From Halocalculus aciditolerans (GTDB lineage Archaea; Halobacteriota; Halobacteria; Halobacteriales; Halobacteriaceae): DNA of 64,000 nucleotides. A program made the position numbers and the translations under genes. The stretch lies in the NCBI RefSeq assembly GCF_014647475.1, contig NZ_BMPG01000004.1:62001-126000 (forward strand). The letters are read 5' to 3'. The notes under the pieces were generated by a model that was not told where the DNA came from, did not search any database, and worked only from the letters and a program-made list of their open reading frames with translations. Of this stretch, positions 50,866 to 58,868 are shown piece after piece. Every line of letters begins with the position of its first letter. The first letter of the stretch is position 1.

Positions 50866-51056
50866 GGATTGTCGTGGTCGTCGCTGTCGGTCGTGTCGCG
50901 GGTCGTGGCGCGCGTGAGAAACGGACGTACAGTGTTCCGATGACTCGGTCGTCGCGTCGAGTCGGAGCGGGGGTTACACACGTACTACGGCGGCAGCGAC
51001 GCACATACCCGCAGGGTCGACTGGCGCGCGTAAAAAACTTCCCGTCCGACCCGTTC

Positions 51057-51073
51057 GTTTAGGCCTGCCGAAA
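51057..51073 (+). promoter_or_regulatory. possible degenerate DtxR-like half-site
   Basis: GTTTAGG (51057-51063) is identical to one arm of the site at 51092 but its partner arm is only loosely conserved (ccgaaaaac). It may be a weak secondary site. Confidence 0.3.
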
Positions 51074-51082
51074 AACCGGTGG

Positions 51083-51109
51083 CTATATGGTGTTTAGGGC
51101 AACCTAAAC
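51083..51109 (+). promoter_or_regulatory. promoter with DtxR/SirR-like operator for the iron ABC importer
   Basis: TATA-like ctatatg (51083-51089), 28 bp before the ATG, then a perfect inverted repeat gtttagg-gcaa-cctaaac (51092-51109) between TATA and start. The TTAGG...CCTAA core is that bound by DtxR-family metal regulators. Fe2+-bound repressor would block transcription in iron sufficiency; the regulator gene is not in the window. Confidence 0.72.
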
Positions 51110-51113
51110 GAGT

Positions 51114-52250
51114 ATGGACCGACGGACCTTCCTCGGCGTCGGCGGCGCGGCGCTCGGCGCGACGCTCGCCGGCTGCTCGGGCAGCGGCGGCGACACCACG
51201 ACTAGCTCGACCACCAGCCAGACGACGACCACGACCACGCAGACCACGACGGAAGACGCCTCGTACACCGTCTCGATGGCCCCGATGGGCGACGTCACCT
51301 TCGACAGCGTCCCCGAGACCTGGGTCGCGAACAACGGGAGCTACGCCGACATGGGCGTCGCCCTCGGCGTCGACGAGCCGAAGGCGCTCTGGCTCGCGAA
51401 CCGCTGGCACACGAACTACTACGACGGTATCGACGGCGTCTCCGCCGACAAGAGCGACACCATCTCTCTCTATCAGGACGGCGTGTCGAAGGAGCGCTAC
51501 TACGCCCTCGACGCCGACGTCCACGTGCAGGACCCGAACTTCCTGATGAACCGCTTCAAGGGCTGGTCGGAGGCCGACGTCGACGAGGTCGCGGAGAACA
51601 TCGCGCCGTTCTTCGGGAACGCCAGCTTCTCTCGGACCTACTCCTGGCACGAGGACTACCAGTACTACACGCTCTACGAGGCCTTCGAGAAGGTCGCCCA
51701 GCTCTTCCAGCGCACCGACCGCTACGAGGCGTTCGCGAGCCTCCACGAGGACGTCCAGTCGAACCTCGACTTCGTCCCGACGAGCGAGTCGGAGCGCCCG
51801 CGCGTCGCTATCCTCTGGCCGACGTCGAGCGAACCGACCTCCTTCTACCCGTACCTCGTCGGCGACGGCACGAGCTACAAGCAGTGGCGCGACCTGAACG
51901 TCCGCGACGCGCTCGCCGAAACCGACGTCCAGGACTTCCACTCCGGCCGCGGCGAAGTCGACTACGAGACCCTGCTCAAAGTCGACCCCGACGTCCTCCT
52001 CCTCCGCGCCAACGAGTCCAAGACCGCCGCCGAGTTCGAGGACTCCGTCGTCGCCTTCATGGAAGAACACGAGACGGCGAGCGAACTCACCGCCGTGAAG
52101 AACGGCGACGTCTACCGCGGCGGCCCGCTCTACCAGGGCCCCATCGCGAACCTCGTCCTCACCGAGCGCGGCGCACAGCAGCTCTACGGCGTCGAAGACG
52201 AGCTCTTCGACCGCGGGCGCGTCGCCGACATCGTCAGCGGCGACATCTAA
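51114..52250 (+). CDS. iron(III)/siderophore ABC transporter substrate-binding lipoprotein
   Basis: 378 residues. Tat motif DRRTFLG and lipobox ATLAGC (Cys21), a Thr/Ser link, then a class III binding fold: MAPMGDVTFDSVPETWVANN, VDPDVLLLRANES and GDVYRGGPLYQG. It captures a ferric chelate outside and delivers it to the permease. First gene of the importer; iron control by the operator upstream. Confidence 0.88.
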   Translation: MDRRTFLGVGGAALGATLAGCSGSGGDTTTSSTTSQTTTTTTQTTTEDASYTVSMAPMGDVTFDSVPETWVANNGSYADMGVALGVDEPKALWLANRWHTNYYDGIDGVSADKSDTISLYQDGVSKERYYALDADVHVQDPNFLMNRFKGWSEADVDEVAENIAPFFGNASFSRTYSWHEDYQYYTLYEAFEKVAQLFQRTDRYEAFASLHEDVQSNLDFVPTSESERPRVAILWPTSSEPTSFYPYLVGDGTSYKQWRDLNVRDALAETDVQDFHSGRGEVDYETLLKVDPDVLLLRANESKTAAEFEDSVVAFMEEHETASELTAVKNGDVYRGGPLYQGPIANLVLTERGAQQLYGVEDELFDRGRVADIVSGDI

Positions 52251-52341
52251 CCACCGGCCGTGTCGCCGTGACCCGGTCGGCGGGCGGCGACGCTCCCACG
52301 ACAGGCCCCTGCATGCGTCTTCGTTCTCCGACCGCAATGGA

Positions 52342-52365
52342 TTTAGGTAGCCCTAAACGATATAG
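52342..52365 (+). promoter_or_regulatory. second DtxR/SirR-like operator and TATA before the permease gene
   Basis: Inverted repeat tttagg-tagc-cctaaa (52342-52357) directly before a TATA-like gatatag (52359-52365). Here the operator lies upstream of, and against, the TATA/BRE region, unlike the first site. It gives the permease/ATPase pair its own iron-controlled promoter. Confidence 0.68.
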
Positions 52366-52417
52366 TGGTGATGGACGTGGCGTCGCGAACACCAGAGACT
52401 CGACCGCGGAGGACACC

Positions 52418-53530
52418 GTGACCTCCGAAGAGACGAGTACCGCGACACGCGACGGCCACCCCTTCGTCGACCCGCGGAACCAGCGCCTCGCCGGTCTCGT
52501 CGTCGGCAGCACGCTCATCGTACTCGTCGGCGCATTCATTCAGGTGTCACAGGGCTCCTACGGGACGCCCTTCGGCGTCACCTACCACGTGCTCACGAAC
52601 CCGCACATCCTCTTCAACCCGGACGTCTGGGCGGCCTTCTTCACCGGGAGCGACCTCCCCGAGTGGTTCAGCCGGGACGCCCTCATCATCTGGAGCCTCC
52701 GGATGCCGCGCGTCTTCGTCGCCGCGCTCGTCGGTGTCAACCTCGCGATCTCCGGCGCGATCTTCCAGGCAATCACGCGGAACGAGCTCGCGAGCCCGTA
52801 CGTGCTCGGCGTCTCCGGCGGCGCGGGCCTCGCCGTCCTCGTCACGCTCGTCTTCTTCGCGAGCGCGACCTACGTCCTCCCGTTCGCCGCCGCGGTCGGC
52901 GGCGCGCTCGCCTTCCTCCTCGTCTACGCCATCGCCTGGAAGCGCGGCACGAGTCCCGTTCGCCTCGTCCTCGCCGGCGTCGTCGTCGCCACCGTCTTCC
53001 AATCCCTCCAAACGGGATTATTCTACTTCCTCGACAGCACCGGCGCGGTGAAGACCGCAATCGCGTGGACGACCGGCTCGCTCACCGGCGTCGGCTGGCA
53101 GCAGGTCCGCCTCGTCGCCCTCCCGACGCTCATCGTTCTCCCCGTCGCCGTCGCCGCTGCCCGCCACCTCAACGTCCTCCTCCTCGGCGAGAAGACCGCG
53201 CGCTCCCTCGGCATGAGCGTCGAACGCATCCGCTTCGGCCTCTCCGGCCTCGCCATCCTCGCCGCGGCCGCCGCCGTCTCCGTCGCCGGCCTCGTCGGCT
53301 TCGTCGGCCTCGTCGTCCCCCACGTCGTCCGCACCGTCGTCGGGAGCGACTACAAACGCCTCGTCGTCGGCTGCATCTTCGCCGGCCCCGCCCTCATGGT
53401 CGCCGCCGACGTCATCGCCCGCCTCGCCCTCAACCCCGTCCAGGTCCCCGTCGGCGTCGTCACCGGCGTCATCGGCGGCCCCTACTTCCTCTACCTCATG
53501 CGACGCCACGAAGACTTCAGCGCCCTCTAA
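52418..53530 (+). CDS. iron/siderophore ABC transporter permease (FecCD type)
   Basis: 370 residues, about ten helices. Family motifs RMPRVFVAALVGVNLAISGA, NELASPYVLGVSGGAGLAVL and GLVGFVGLVVPHVVR are those of FecCD permeases. GTG at 52418 is preferred because the operator and TATA lie at 52342-52365; an in-frame ATG at 52337 is an alternative that would put the operator inside the gene. Followed by the ATPase after 6 nt. Confidence 0.9.
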   Translation: MTSEETSTATRDGHPFVDPRNQRLAGLVVGSTLIVLVGAFIQVSQGSYGTPFGVTYHVLTNPHILFNPDVWAAFFTGSDLPEWFSRDALIIWSLRMPRVFVAALVGVNLAISGAIFQAITRNELASPYVLGVSGGAGLAVLVTLVFFASATYVLPFAAAVGGALAFLLVYAIAWKRGTSPVRLVLAGVVVATVFQSLQTGLFYFLDSTGAVKTAIAWTTGSLTGVGWQQVRLVALPTLIVLPVAVAAARHLNVLLLGEKTARSLGMSVERIRFGLSGLAILAAAAAVSVAGLVGFVGLVVPHVVRTVVGSDYKRLVVGCIFAGPALMVAADVIARLALNPVQVPVGVVTGVIGGPYFLYLMRRHEDFSAL

Positions 53531-53536
53531 CCACCC

Positions 53537-54403
53537 ATGTCACAGACCCAACCCAACACCACGGACGACGCGCACTACGAACCTTCGTCGAACGCCGCGA
53601 GCACGCCGTCGGAGTCTGACGCGAAACTCCACGCGAACGACCTCCAACTCGGCTATCCCGGCCTCGACGAACCCGTCATCGACACCGAGACGCTCGTCAT
53701 CCCGGAAGGCGAAGTCACGGCGCTCGTCGGCCCGAACGGCAGCGGGAAGAGTACGCTACTGAAGTCGCTCGCCCGCCACCTCGAACCCGAAGCCGGCGAC
53801 GTCCTCCTCGACGGCCGCGAGCTCGCCGACTTCGGGTCGAAGGAGTTCGCCCGCGAGCTCGGCATGCTCGCCCAGCAGAACACCGCCCCCGAGGGCATCA
53901 CCGTCGAGGAGCTCATCCACCACGGGCGCTACCCACACAAGGGCTTCTTCGACGGGCGAACGGAAGAAGACGAGACGGCCGTGGAGCGCGCGCTCGAACT
54001 CGCGGGCGTCACTCACCTCCGCGACGTCGAAATCGGGAGCCTCTCCGGTGGCCAGCGCCAGCTCGTCTGGATCGCGATGGCGCTCGCCCAGGAGACCGAA
54101 ACCCTCCTCCTCGACGAGCCCACGACCTACCTCGACCTCCGCCACCAGCTTCAGGTGATGGACGTCATTCGCACGCTCAACGAGGAGCGCGGCGTCACCG
54201 TCTGCGTCGTCCTCCACGACATCACGCAGGCCGCGCGGTTCGCCGACTACCTCGTCGCCCTCCAGGACGGCGACGTCTACGACTGGGGTCGCCCCGAAGA
54301 CGTCGTCTCCGAGCAGCTCCTCGCCGAGGTCTTCGGTGTCGAAGCCGCCGTCGAGTACGGCGCGGAACCCACCATCACGCCGAAGCGCGCGCTCGACGAC
54401 TGA
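53537..54403 (+). CDS. iron/siderophore ABC transporter ATP-binding protein
   Basis: 288 residues. Walker A GPNGSGKSTLLK (about 65-76), Q-loop LAQQNTAPEG, signature LSGGQRQLVWIAMAL (about 168-182), Walker B LLLDEPTTYLD and H-loop VVLHDITQAA. It powers import by the FecCD permease before it. The N-terminal 30 residues are an acidic haloarchaeal extension. Confidence 0.95.
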   Translation: MSQTQPNTTDDAHYEPSSNAASTPSESDAKLHANDLQLGYPGLDEPVIDTETLVIPEGEVTALVGPNGSGKSTLLKSLARHLEPEAGDVLLDGRELADFGSKEFARELGMLAQQNTAPEGITVEELIHHGRYPHKGFFDGRTEEDETAVERALELAGVTHLRDVEIGSLSGGQRQLVWIAMALAQETETLLLDEPTTYLDLRHQLQVMDVIRTLNEERGVTVCVVLHDITQAARFADYLVALQDGDVYDWGRPEDVVSEQLLAEVFGVEAAVEYGAEPTITPKRALDD

Positions 54404-54505
54404 GCGCGCCGGGCTCACCGGTCGTCCGGGTGTTCGCCCGCGAAACCCCTCGTTCTCGTCCTGTTTCGACGCGTACAAACCCCGGTTTCTCGACTAGCCG
54501 GTATC

Positions 54506-56431
54506 GTGTCCGCCGATCAGGAGAGCGTCTTCGACGAGTACCGCGAGTCGGTCGACCGGCCGCTCTACCGACTCTTCACGGCGTACGGCCGCGACGTCTG
54601 GGAGTGGTTCGCGCTGGGGATGGTGGCGAACGTCGTCGCGCGCGTCGGGAGCCTCCTCCCGCCGCTCGTGCTCGGCGCGGCGCTCGACAGCATCTTCACC
54701 GGGGACTCACCCTACACACTCCCGCTCGTTCCCGCGAGCTGGCTCCCCGCGACCGACCCCGCGCAGTTCCGCTTCTCAGTCATCGTCATCACGGGCGCGT
54801 TCGTCTCGACGGCCGTGTTCACGTGGGTGTACGGCGTCGCCGCGAACACTTTCGCCCACCGCGTGATGCACGAGGTCCGCACGGACTCCTTCGAGAAGAT
54901 GCAGAACCTCGACATGGCGTTCTTCGACGACAAACAGACGGGCGAAGTAATGAGTATTCTCAACAACGACGCGAACAACCTCGAAGTCTTCCTGGATAAT
55001 GCCCTCCAGAACTCCGCGCGCCTCGTCGTCATGGCCGTCGGCGTGCTCGGCATCATGGTGTGGCTGAACGCCCAGCTCGCGCTCGTGATGCTCGTCGCCC
55101 TCCCCGTCCTCGTCGGCCTCACCGCGTGGTTCATGCGCGTCGTCGTCCCCCGCTACGCCCGCGAACGCGCGAACGTCGGCCACCTCAACACCCGCCTCGA
55201 GAACTCGCTCTCCGGTGTCGAACTCGTGAAAACCACCGGGAGCGAAGCGTACGAAGTCGGGCGCGTCCGAACCGCGTCGAAGAACCTCTACGACGCCACG
55301 ATGGCCGTCCTCCGCCTGAACTTCGTCTACCGGCCGGGGATGGAGCTCGTCGCCGGCCTCGCGTTCGCCGCGACCTTCGCCATCGGCGGCTTCTGGCTCT
55401 TCGCCGGCCCGCCGCGCTTCTTCACCGGCACGCTCTCCGCCGGCGCGTTCGTCACGTTCATCCTCCTCACCCAGCGCATCGTCACGCCGCTCGCCGAAGT
55501 CTCCAACATCGTCGACCAGTACGAGAACGCGAAGGCCTCCAGCGAGCGCGTGTTCGGCCTCATGGACATCCCCGCCCGCATCCGAGACGCCGAGGACGCC
55601 ACCGAACTCACGGACGTCGACGGCGACGTCGAATACGACGGCGTCACCTTCGGCTACGTCGACGAATCGCGCCGCGATTCGTCTGCCAACCAGAACGCAG
55701 AGCGTTCTGGTGAGGAGGACGAGGTCGTCCTCGAAGACGTCTCCTTCCACGCGAACCCCGGCGACACCGTCGCGCTCGTCGGCCCGACCGGAGCCGGAAA
55801 ATCCACGGTCGTAAAACTCCTCCTCCGCCTCTACGACCCGAACGAGGGGAGTATTCGCCTCGACGGTCACGACCTCCGTGACGTCACCGTCGACAGCCTC
55901 CGCGACGCGGTCGGATACGTCGGGCAGGACACCTTCCTCTTCGACGGCACCGTGAGAGACAACATCCGCTACGGTCACTTCGACGCCGGCGACGACGCCG
56001 TCGTCGAGGCGGCGAAAGCCGCGGAAGCCCACGCGTTCATCCAAGAACTCCCCGACGGCTACGAGACCCGCGTCGGCGAGCGCGGGGTGAAACTCTCCGG
56101 CGGGCAGCGCCAGCGCGTCAGCATCGCCAGAACGATCCTTCAGGATCCGCCCGTGCTCGTCCTCGACGAAGCCACGAGCGCCGTCGACACCGAGACCGAA
56201 CTCGCCATCCAGCACAGCCTCGACGCCCTCAGCGAAGACCGCACCACCCTCAGTATCGCCCACCGCCTCTCGACGGTGACTGACGCCGACCTCATCCTCG
56301 TCGTCGAAGACGGCCGCGTCGTCGAACGCGGCACCCACGACGCCCTCGTCGACGAAGACGGGCTCTACGCCGCGCTCTGGGACGCCCAGACCGGCGACAC
56401 CCGCGCGCTCGAACAGGAACTCCTCGAGTAG
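54506..56431 (+). CDS. ABC transporter with fused membrane and ATPase domains (exporter type)
   Basis: 641 residues; GTG start at 54506. Six-helix membrane domain (about 20-320) with FAHRVMHEVRTDSFEKMQNL, then an ATPase domain: Walker A GPTGAGKSTVVKLLL (about 427-441), signature LSGGQRQRVSIA (about 531-542), Walker B VLVLDEATSAVDTE. Works as a dimer to export lipids, drugs or similar. An unusual segment at about 386-402 corresponds to two palindromes in the DNA. Confidence 0.92.
   Translation: MSADQESVFDEYRESVDRPLYRLFTAYGRDVWEWFALGMVANVVARVGSLLPPLVLGAALDSIFTGDSPYTLPLVPASWLPATDPAQFRFSVIVITGAFVSTAVFTWVYGVAANTFAHRVMHEVRTDSFEKMQNLDMAFFDDKQTGEVMSILNNDANNLEVFLDNALQNSARLVVMAVGVLGIMVWLNAQLALVMLVALPVLVGLTAWFMRVVVPRYARERANVGHLNTRLENSLSGVELVKTTGSEAYEVGRVRTASKNLYDATMAVLRLNFVYRPGMELVAGLAFAATFAIGGFWLFAGPPRFFTGTLSAGAFVTFILLTQRIVTPLAEVSNIVDQYENAKASSERVFGLMDIPARIRDAEDATELTDVDGDVEYDGVTFGYVDESRRDSSANQNAERSGEEDEVVLEDVSFHANPGDTVALVGPTGAGKSTVVKLLLRLYDPNEGSIRLDGHDLRDVTVDSLRDAVGYVGQDTFLFDGTVRDNIRYGHFDAGDDAVVEAAKAAEAHAFIQELPDGYETRVGERGVKLSGGQRQRVSIARTILQDPPVLVLDEATSAVDTETELAIQHSLDALSEDRTTLSIAHRLSTVTDADLILVVEDGRVVERGTHDALVDEDGLYAALWDAQTGDTRALEQELLE
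55663..55710. repeat. two adjacent perfect palindromes inside the ABC exporter gene
   Basis: cgaatcgcg-c-cgcgattcg (55663-55681) and ccagaacgc-aga-gcgttctgg (55690-55710), each with 9-bp arms. They code for a polar linker (ESRRDS then NQNAERSG) between strands of the ATPase N-terminus. Looks like inserted small palindromic elements that kept the frame. Confidence 0.7.
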
Positions 56432-56557
56432 GCGAACACGGAGTGTTCGCCGACCGAACGGGCGGAGAGCGGCAGCGACCCGCGAGTAGGTGGGCGAGAA
56501 GCGTCCACCTGGGGTCGAACCGGAACCCCCTTCTCGCTCCGTTCGGATTCCACGAGC

Positions 56558-57454
56558 ATGGAACTCGGCGTCATCGGCCTCGGGCGGATGGGGCGCATCG
56601 TAGTGGACAGAGTCCTCGACGGCGGCCACGACGTGGTCGCGTTCGACATCGACGAGGACGCCGTCGCGGACGCGGCCGCCGCGGGCGCGACTCCCGCGGA
56701 CTCCATCCCCGACCTCGCCGAGAAGCTCGGCGCGGAGAAACGCATCTGGCTGATGGTGCCCGCGGGCGACCCCGTGGACGCCGCGCTCGACGAACTCGAC
56801 GACTACCTCGACGGGGACGACGTCGTCGTCGACGGCGGGAACTCCTACTTTCAGGACTCCGTGCGCCGCGCGGAGTTCTGTCCCGCCGCCTACCTCGACT
56901 GCGGGACTTCTGGTGGCCCCGCGGGCGCGGAACTCGGCTTCTCCCTCATGGTCGGCGGCCCCGAGTGGGCGTACGACGAACTCACGCCCGTCTTCGACGC
57001 CGTCGCCACCAACCCCAGCGGCCACGACCACATGGGGCCCGCCGGCAGCGGCCACTACGTGAAGATGGTGCACAACGGCGTCGAGTACGCGCTCATGCAG
57101 GCCTACGGCGAAGGATTCGACCTCCTCGCGAACGGGCGCTACGACCTCGACCTCGAATCTGTCGCGCGCACGTGGAACAACGGTGCGGTCATCCGCTCCT
57201 GGCTCCTCGAACTCTGCGAGGAGGCGTTCAGAGAAGAAGGGAACGACCTCGGCGACGTCGCCGACCACGTCGCCGGCGGCTCCACGGGAACGTGGACCGT
57301 CCAGGAGTCCCTCGAACAGGAAGTCGCCCTCCCCATCATCTACCAGGCGCTCGCCGAGCGCTTCGACTCCCGGAACGACGGGAAGTTCGCTCGGAGACTG
57401 GCGAATCGGCTGCGGTACGGGTTCGGGAGGCACGACGTGGTTCGGAACGACTGA
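56558..57454 (+). CDS. gndA: 6-phosphogluconate dehydrogenase (decarboxylating), short haloarchaeal type
   Basis: 298 residues. NAD(P) fold VIGLGRMGRIVVDRVLDGG (4-22), GGNSYFQDSVRRAE (about 94), CGTSGGPAGAELGFSLMVGG (about 116-135) and catalytic GSGHYVKMVHNGVEY. The family length of about 300 corresponds to the YqeC/gnd-II form used in the haloarchaeal pentose pathway. It turns 6-phosphogluconate into ribulose 5-phosphate and CO2. Confidence 0.92.
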   Translation: MELGVIGLGRMGRIVVDRVLDGGHDVVAFDIDEDAVADAAAAGATPADSIPDLAEKLGAEKRIWLMVPAGDPVDAALDELDDYLDGDDVVVDGGNSYFQDSVRRAEFCPAAYLDCGTSGGPAGAELGFSLMVGGPEWAYDELTPVFDAVATNPSGHDHMGPAGSGHYVKMVHNGVEYALMQAYGEGFDLLANGRYDLDLESVARTWNNGAVIRSWLLELCEEAFREEGNDLGDVADHVAGGSTGTWTVQESLEQEVALPIIYQALAERFDSRNDGKFARRLANRLRYGFGRHDVVRND

Positions 57455-57831
57455 GCGCTAGCGAAGGAGTGAGAACCACGTTACCGTGCGAGCGGCGGTA
57501 GCCGCGAGCACGACGTTGCTCGGAAGGAGCAACGCGACTGAGGACGCTATTGGCCGAACGCGGGGTGAACGCGACCCGAGGCGCGAGGTCGGGCGAGGAG
57601 AGGAAGCGCTCTGTGCCCTTGCGTTCACGACGGCGAGTCGCGGGGTCGCGACCGGGGTCGCCGTCGGGGTTTCGCTACCCGGGCCGCGGCGGCTGTCAGC
57701 GGATACGGGTGGCTGGCCGCGTTCTCCGGTTTGAACCTTTACCTGCGTGGTAGGCGAGAAAGCTTACGGTGGCTGGCCGAACATGGGTTCGAACGGGCGG
57801 CCGCTCCGAGGGGTACACGGCCGTCCGACGG
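57455..57831. other. 377-bp gene-free region with a palindrome and a direct repeat
   Basis: Contains a palindrome cgttgctc-ggaag-gagcaacg (57514-57534) and two copies of ggtggctggccg (about 57707 and 57767). GC-rich potentially folded sequence lies at 57560-57690, but no known RNA motif or coding frame could be supported. Confidence 0.45.
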
Positions 57832-58410
57832 TCACTTATTCGTATCCCACTCGCCGTACTCCAGCGTTCGCTGCACCGACTGGCGGGCTTGCGGGCCGCG
57901 TTCGCGTTCGACGAGGCGGAGCGCGAGGTCGATGCCGGCGGTGACGCCGCCCGCGGTGAGGACGTCGCCGTCGTCGACGACGCGGTCGGTGGTGAGGTCG
58001 ACGTCGTACGCGGCGAGGTCGTCGCGTGCGGTGTGGTGTGTGGTCGCCGGGCGGCCGTCGAGAACGCCGGCCTCGGCGAGGAGCATCGCGCCCGTGCAGA
58101 CCGACGCGACAGTCACGCGCCGCGACGCGTACTCCGCGACGACGCGGGGAATGCGGCCGTTCTCGTACTCCGACCACGCGCCCGCCGTCGACCGGTCGTT
58201 CCACCTACCGCCCGGCACGACGAGACAATCCAGTGACGGCGCGGGCCGGAGGTCGCCGTCCGTCACGACCGTCATCCCGTGACTCGCCGTCACGGTCTCC
58301 GACGCCGCCACGAGCCGCACGTCGAACCCCGCCGACTCCAAGACCTCGTACGGACCGACCGCGTCCAACTCGTCGAACCCCGGATACAGCAGGATGTCGA
58401 TGAACTCCAT
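57832..58410 (-). CDS. DJ-1/PfpI family protein
   Basis: 192 residues. ILLYPGFDELDAVGPYEVL at the start, then LVVPGGRW (about 63-70) and nucleophile motif VASVCTGAMLLAEAGVL (Cys about 103) followed by ATTHHT. The layout is that of DJ-1/PfpI proteins with a Cys-His pair; possible glyoxalase, hydratase or protease-like function. The ATG at 58408-58410 is selected as the domain starts at once. Confidence 0.9.
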   Translation of the reverse strand: MEFIDILLYPGFDELDAVGPYEVLESAGFDVRLVAASETVTASHGMTVVTDGDLRPAPSLDCLVVPGGRWNDRSTAGAWSEYENGRIPRVVAEYASRRVTVASVCTGAMLLAEAGVLDGRPATTHHTARDDLAAYDVDLTTDRVVDDGDVLTAGGVTAGIDLALRLVERERGPQARQSVQRTLEYGEWDTNK

Positions 58411-58459
58411 ACCCCAGCCTTCACCGCGGGGGCACGTCAACACTCCGCCGCTTCACAAC

Positions 58460-58470
58460 CGTTTTAATCG
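58460..58470 (+). promoter_or_regulatory. probable promoter of tRNA-Arg
   Basis: TATA-like gttttaatc about 28 bp upstream of the tRNA 5' end, consistent with its own transcription. Confidence 0.45.
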
Positions 58471-58492
58471 CGGTGCGTCTACAGAGGAACGA

Positions 58493-58565
58493 GGGCGCGT
58501 AGCTCAGTGGACAGAGCACTTGGTTCCGGACCAAGATGTCGAGGGTTCAAATCCCTTCGCGCCCG
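58493..58565 (+). tRNA. tRNA-Arg, anticodon CCG
   Basis: 73 nt. The acceptor GGGCGCG pairs with CGCGCCC at the 3' end; D-arm GCTCAGTGGACAGAGC; anticodon stem CTTGG/CCAAG with loop TTCCGGA, so anticodon CCG reading CGG; T-arm GAGGG TTCAAAT CCCTT. No intron. CCA is not encoded. A nested hairpin region follows at 58614. Confidence 0.96.
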
Positions 58566-58868
58566 TGCAACGAGTTTTCGAGCGGAGCGAGGAAACGAAC
58601 GAACCGGCACGAAGGGATTCTGAGTCGGGGAGCAACGCGCAGCGTTGCGACCGTGGTTCAGAATCCCCGCGAGGTCGAATCCTTCGTGGCGTCGACGACG
58701 AGCAATGACCGGGAGTCGTCGGTGACGCTCTTCTGGGTGTCGCGAGCGTCTGCGGGTATAGTTAGTCTTCTAGTATATGCGTATTGTGGTCGTGGGGCGT
58801 CGAAGAGTGTGTTTTCTGGGGTCCGTGTAGAGAAGAAGTTCTAAGTTGACAGTGAGTGTAACGGGGGT
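58566..58868. other. gene-free region after tRNA-Arg with nested inverted repeats
   Basis: Outer arms gggattctga (58614-58623) and tcagaatccc (58658-58667) enclose an inner gcaacgc-gca-gcgttgc (58632-58648). Elements resembling the tRNA T-arm end (aatcccttcg) recur inverted nearby. No coding frame is convincing to 58868. Confidence 0.55.

Noticed and set aside
48046-50943. 965-codon frame on the plus strand across valS
   Set aside because: Antisense shadow of a certain valS gene; Asp/Glu/Val/Arg-rich composition from high-GC codon bias.
54776-57433. 885-codon frame on the minus strand
   Set aside because: Antisense to the ABC exporter and 6-phosphogluconate dehydrogenase, both with full motifs.
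57560-57690. Structured RNA after 6-phosphogluconate dehydrogenase
   Set aside because: GC-rich and foldable, but no recognised motif, promoter or oligo-T end.
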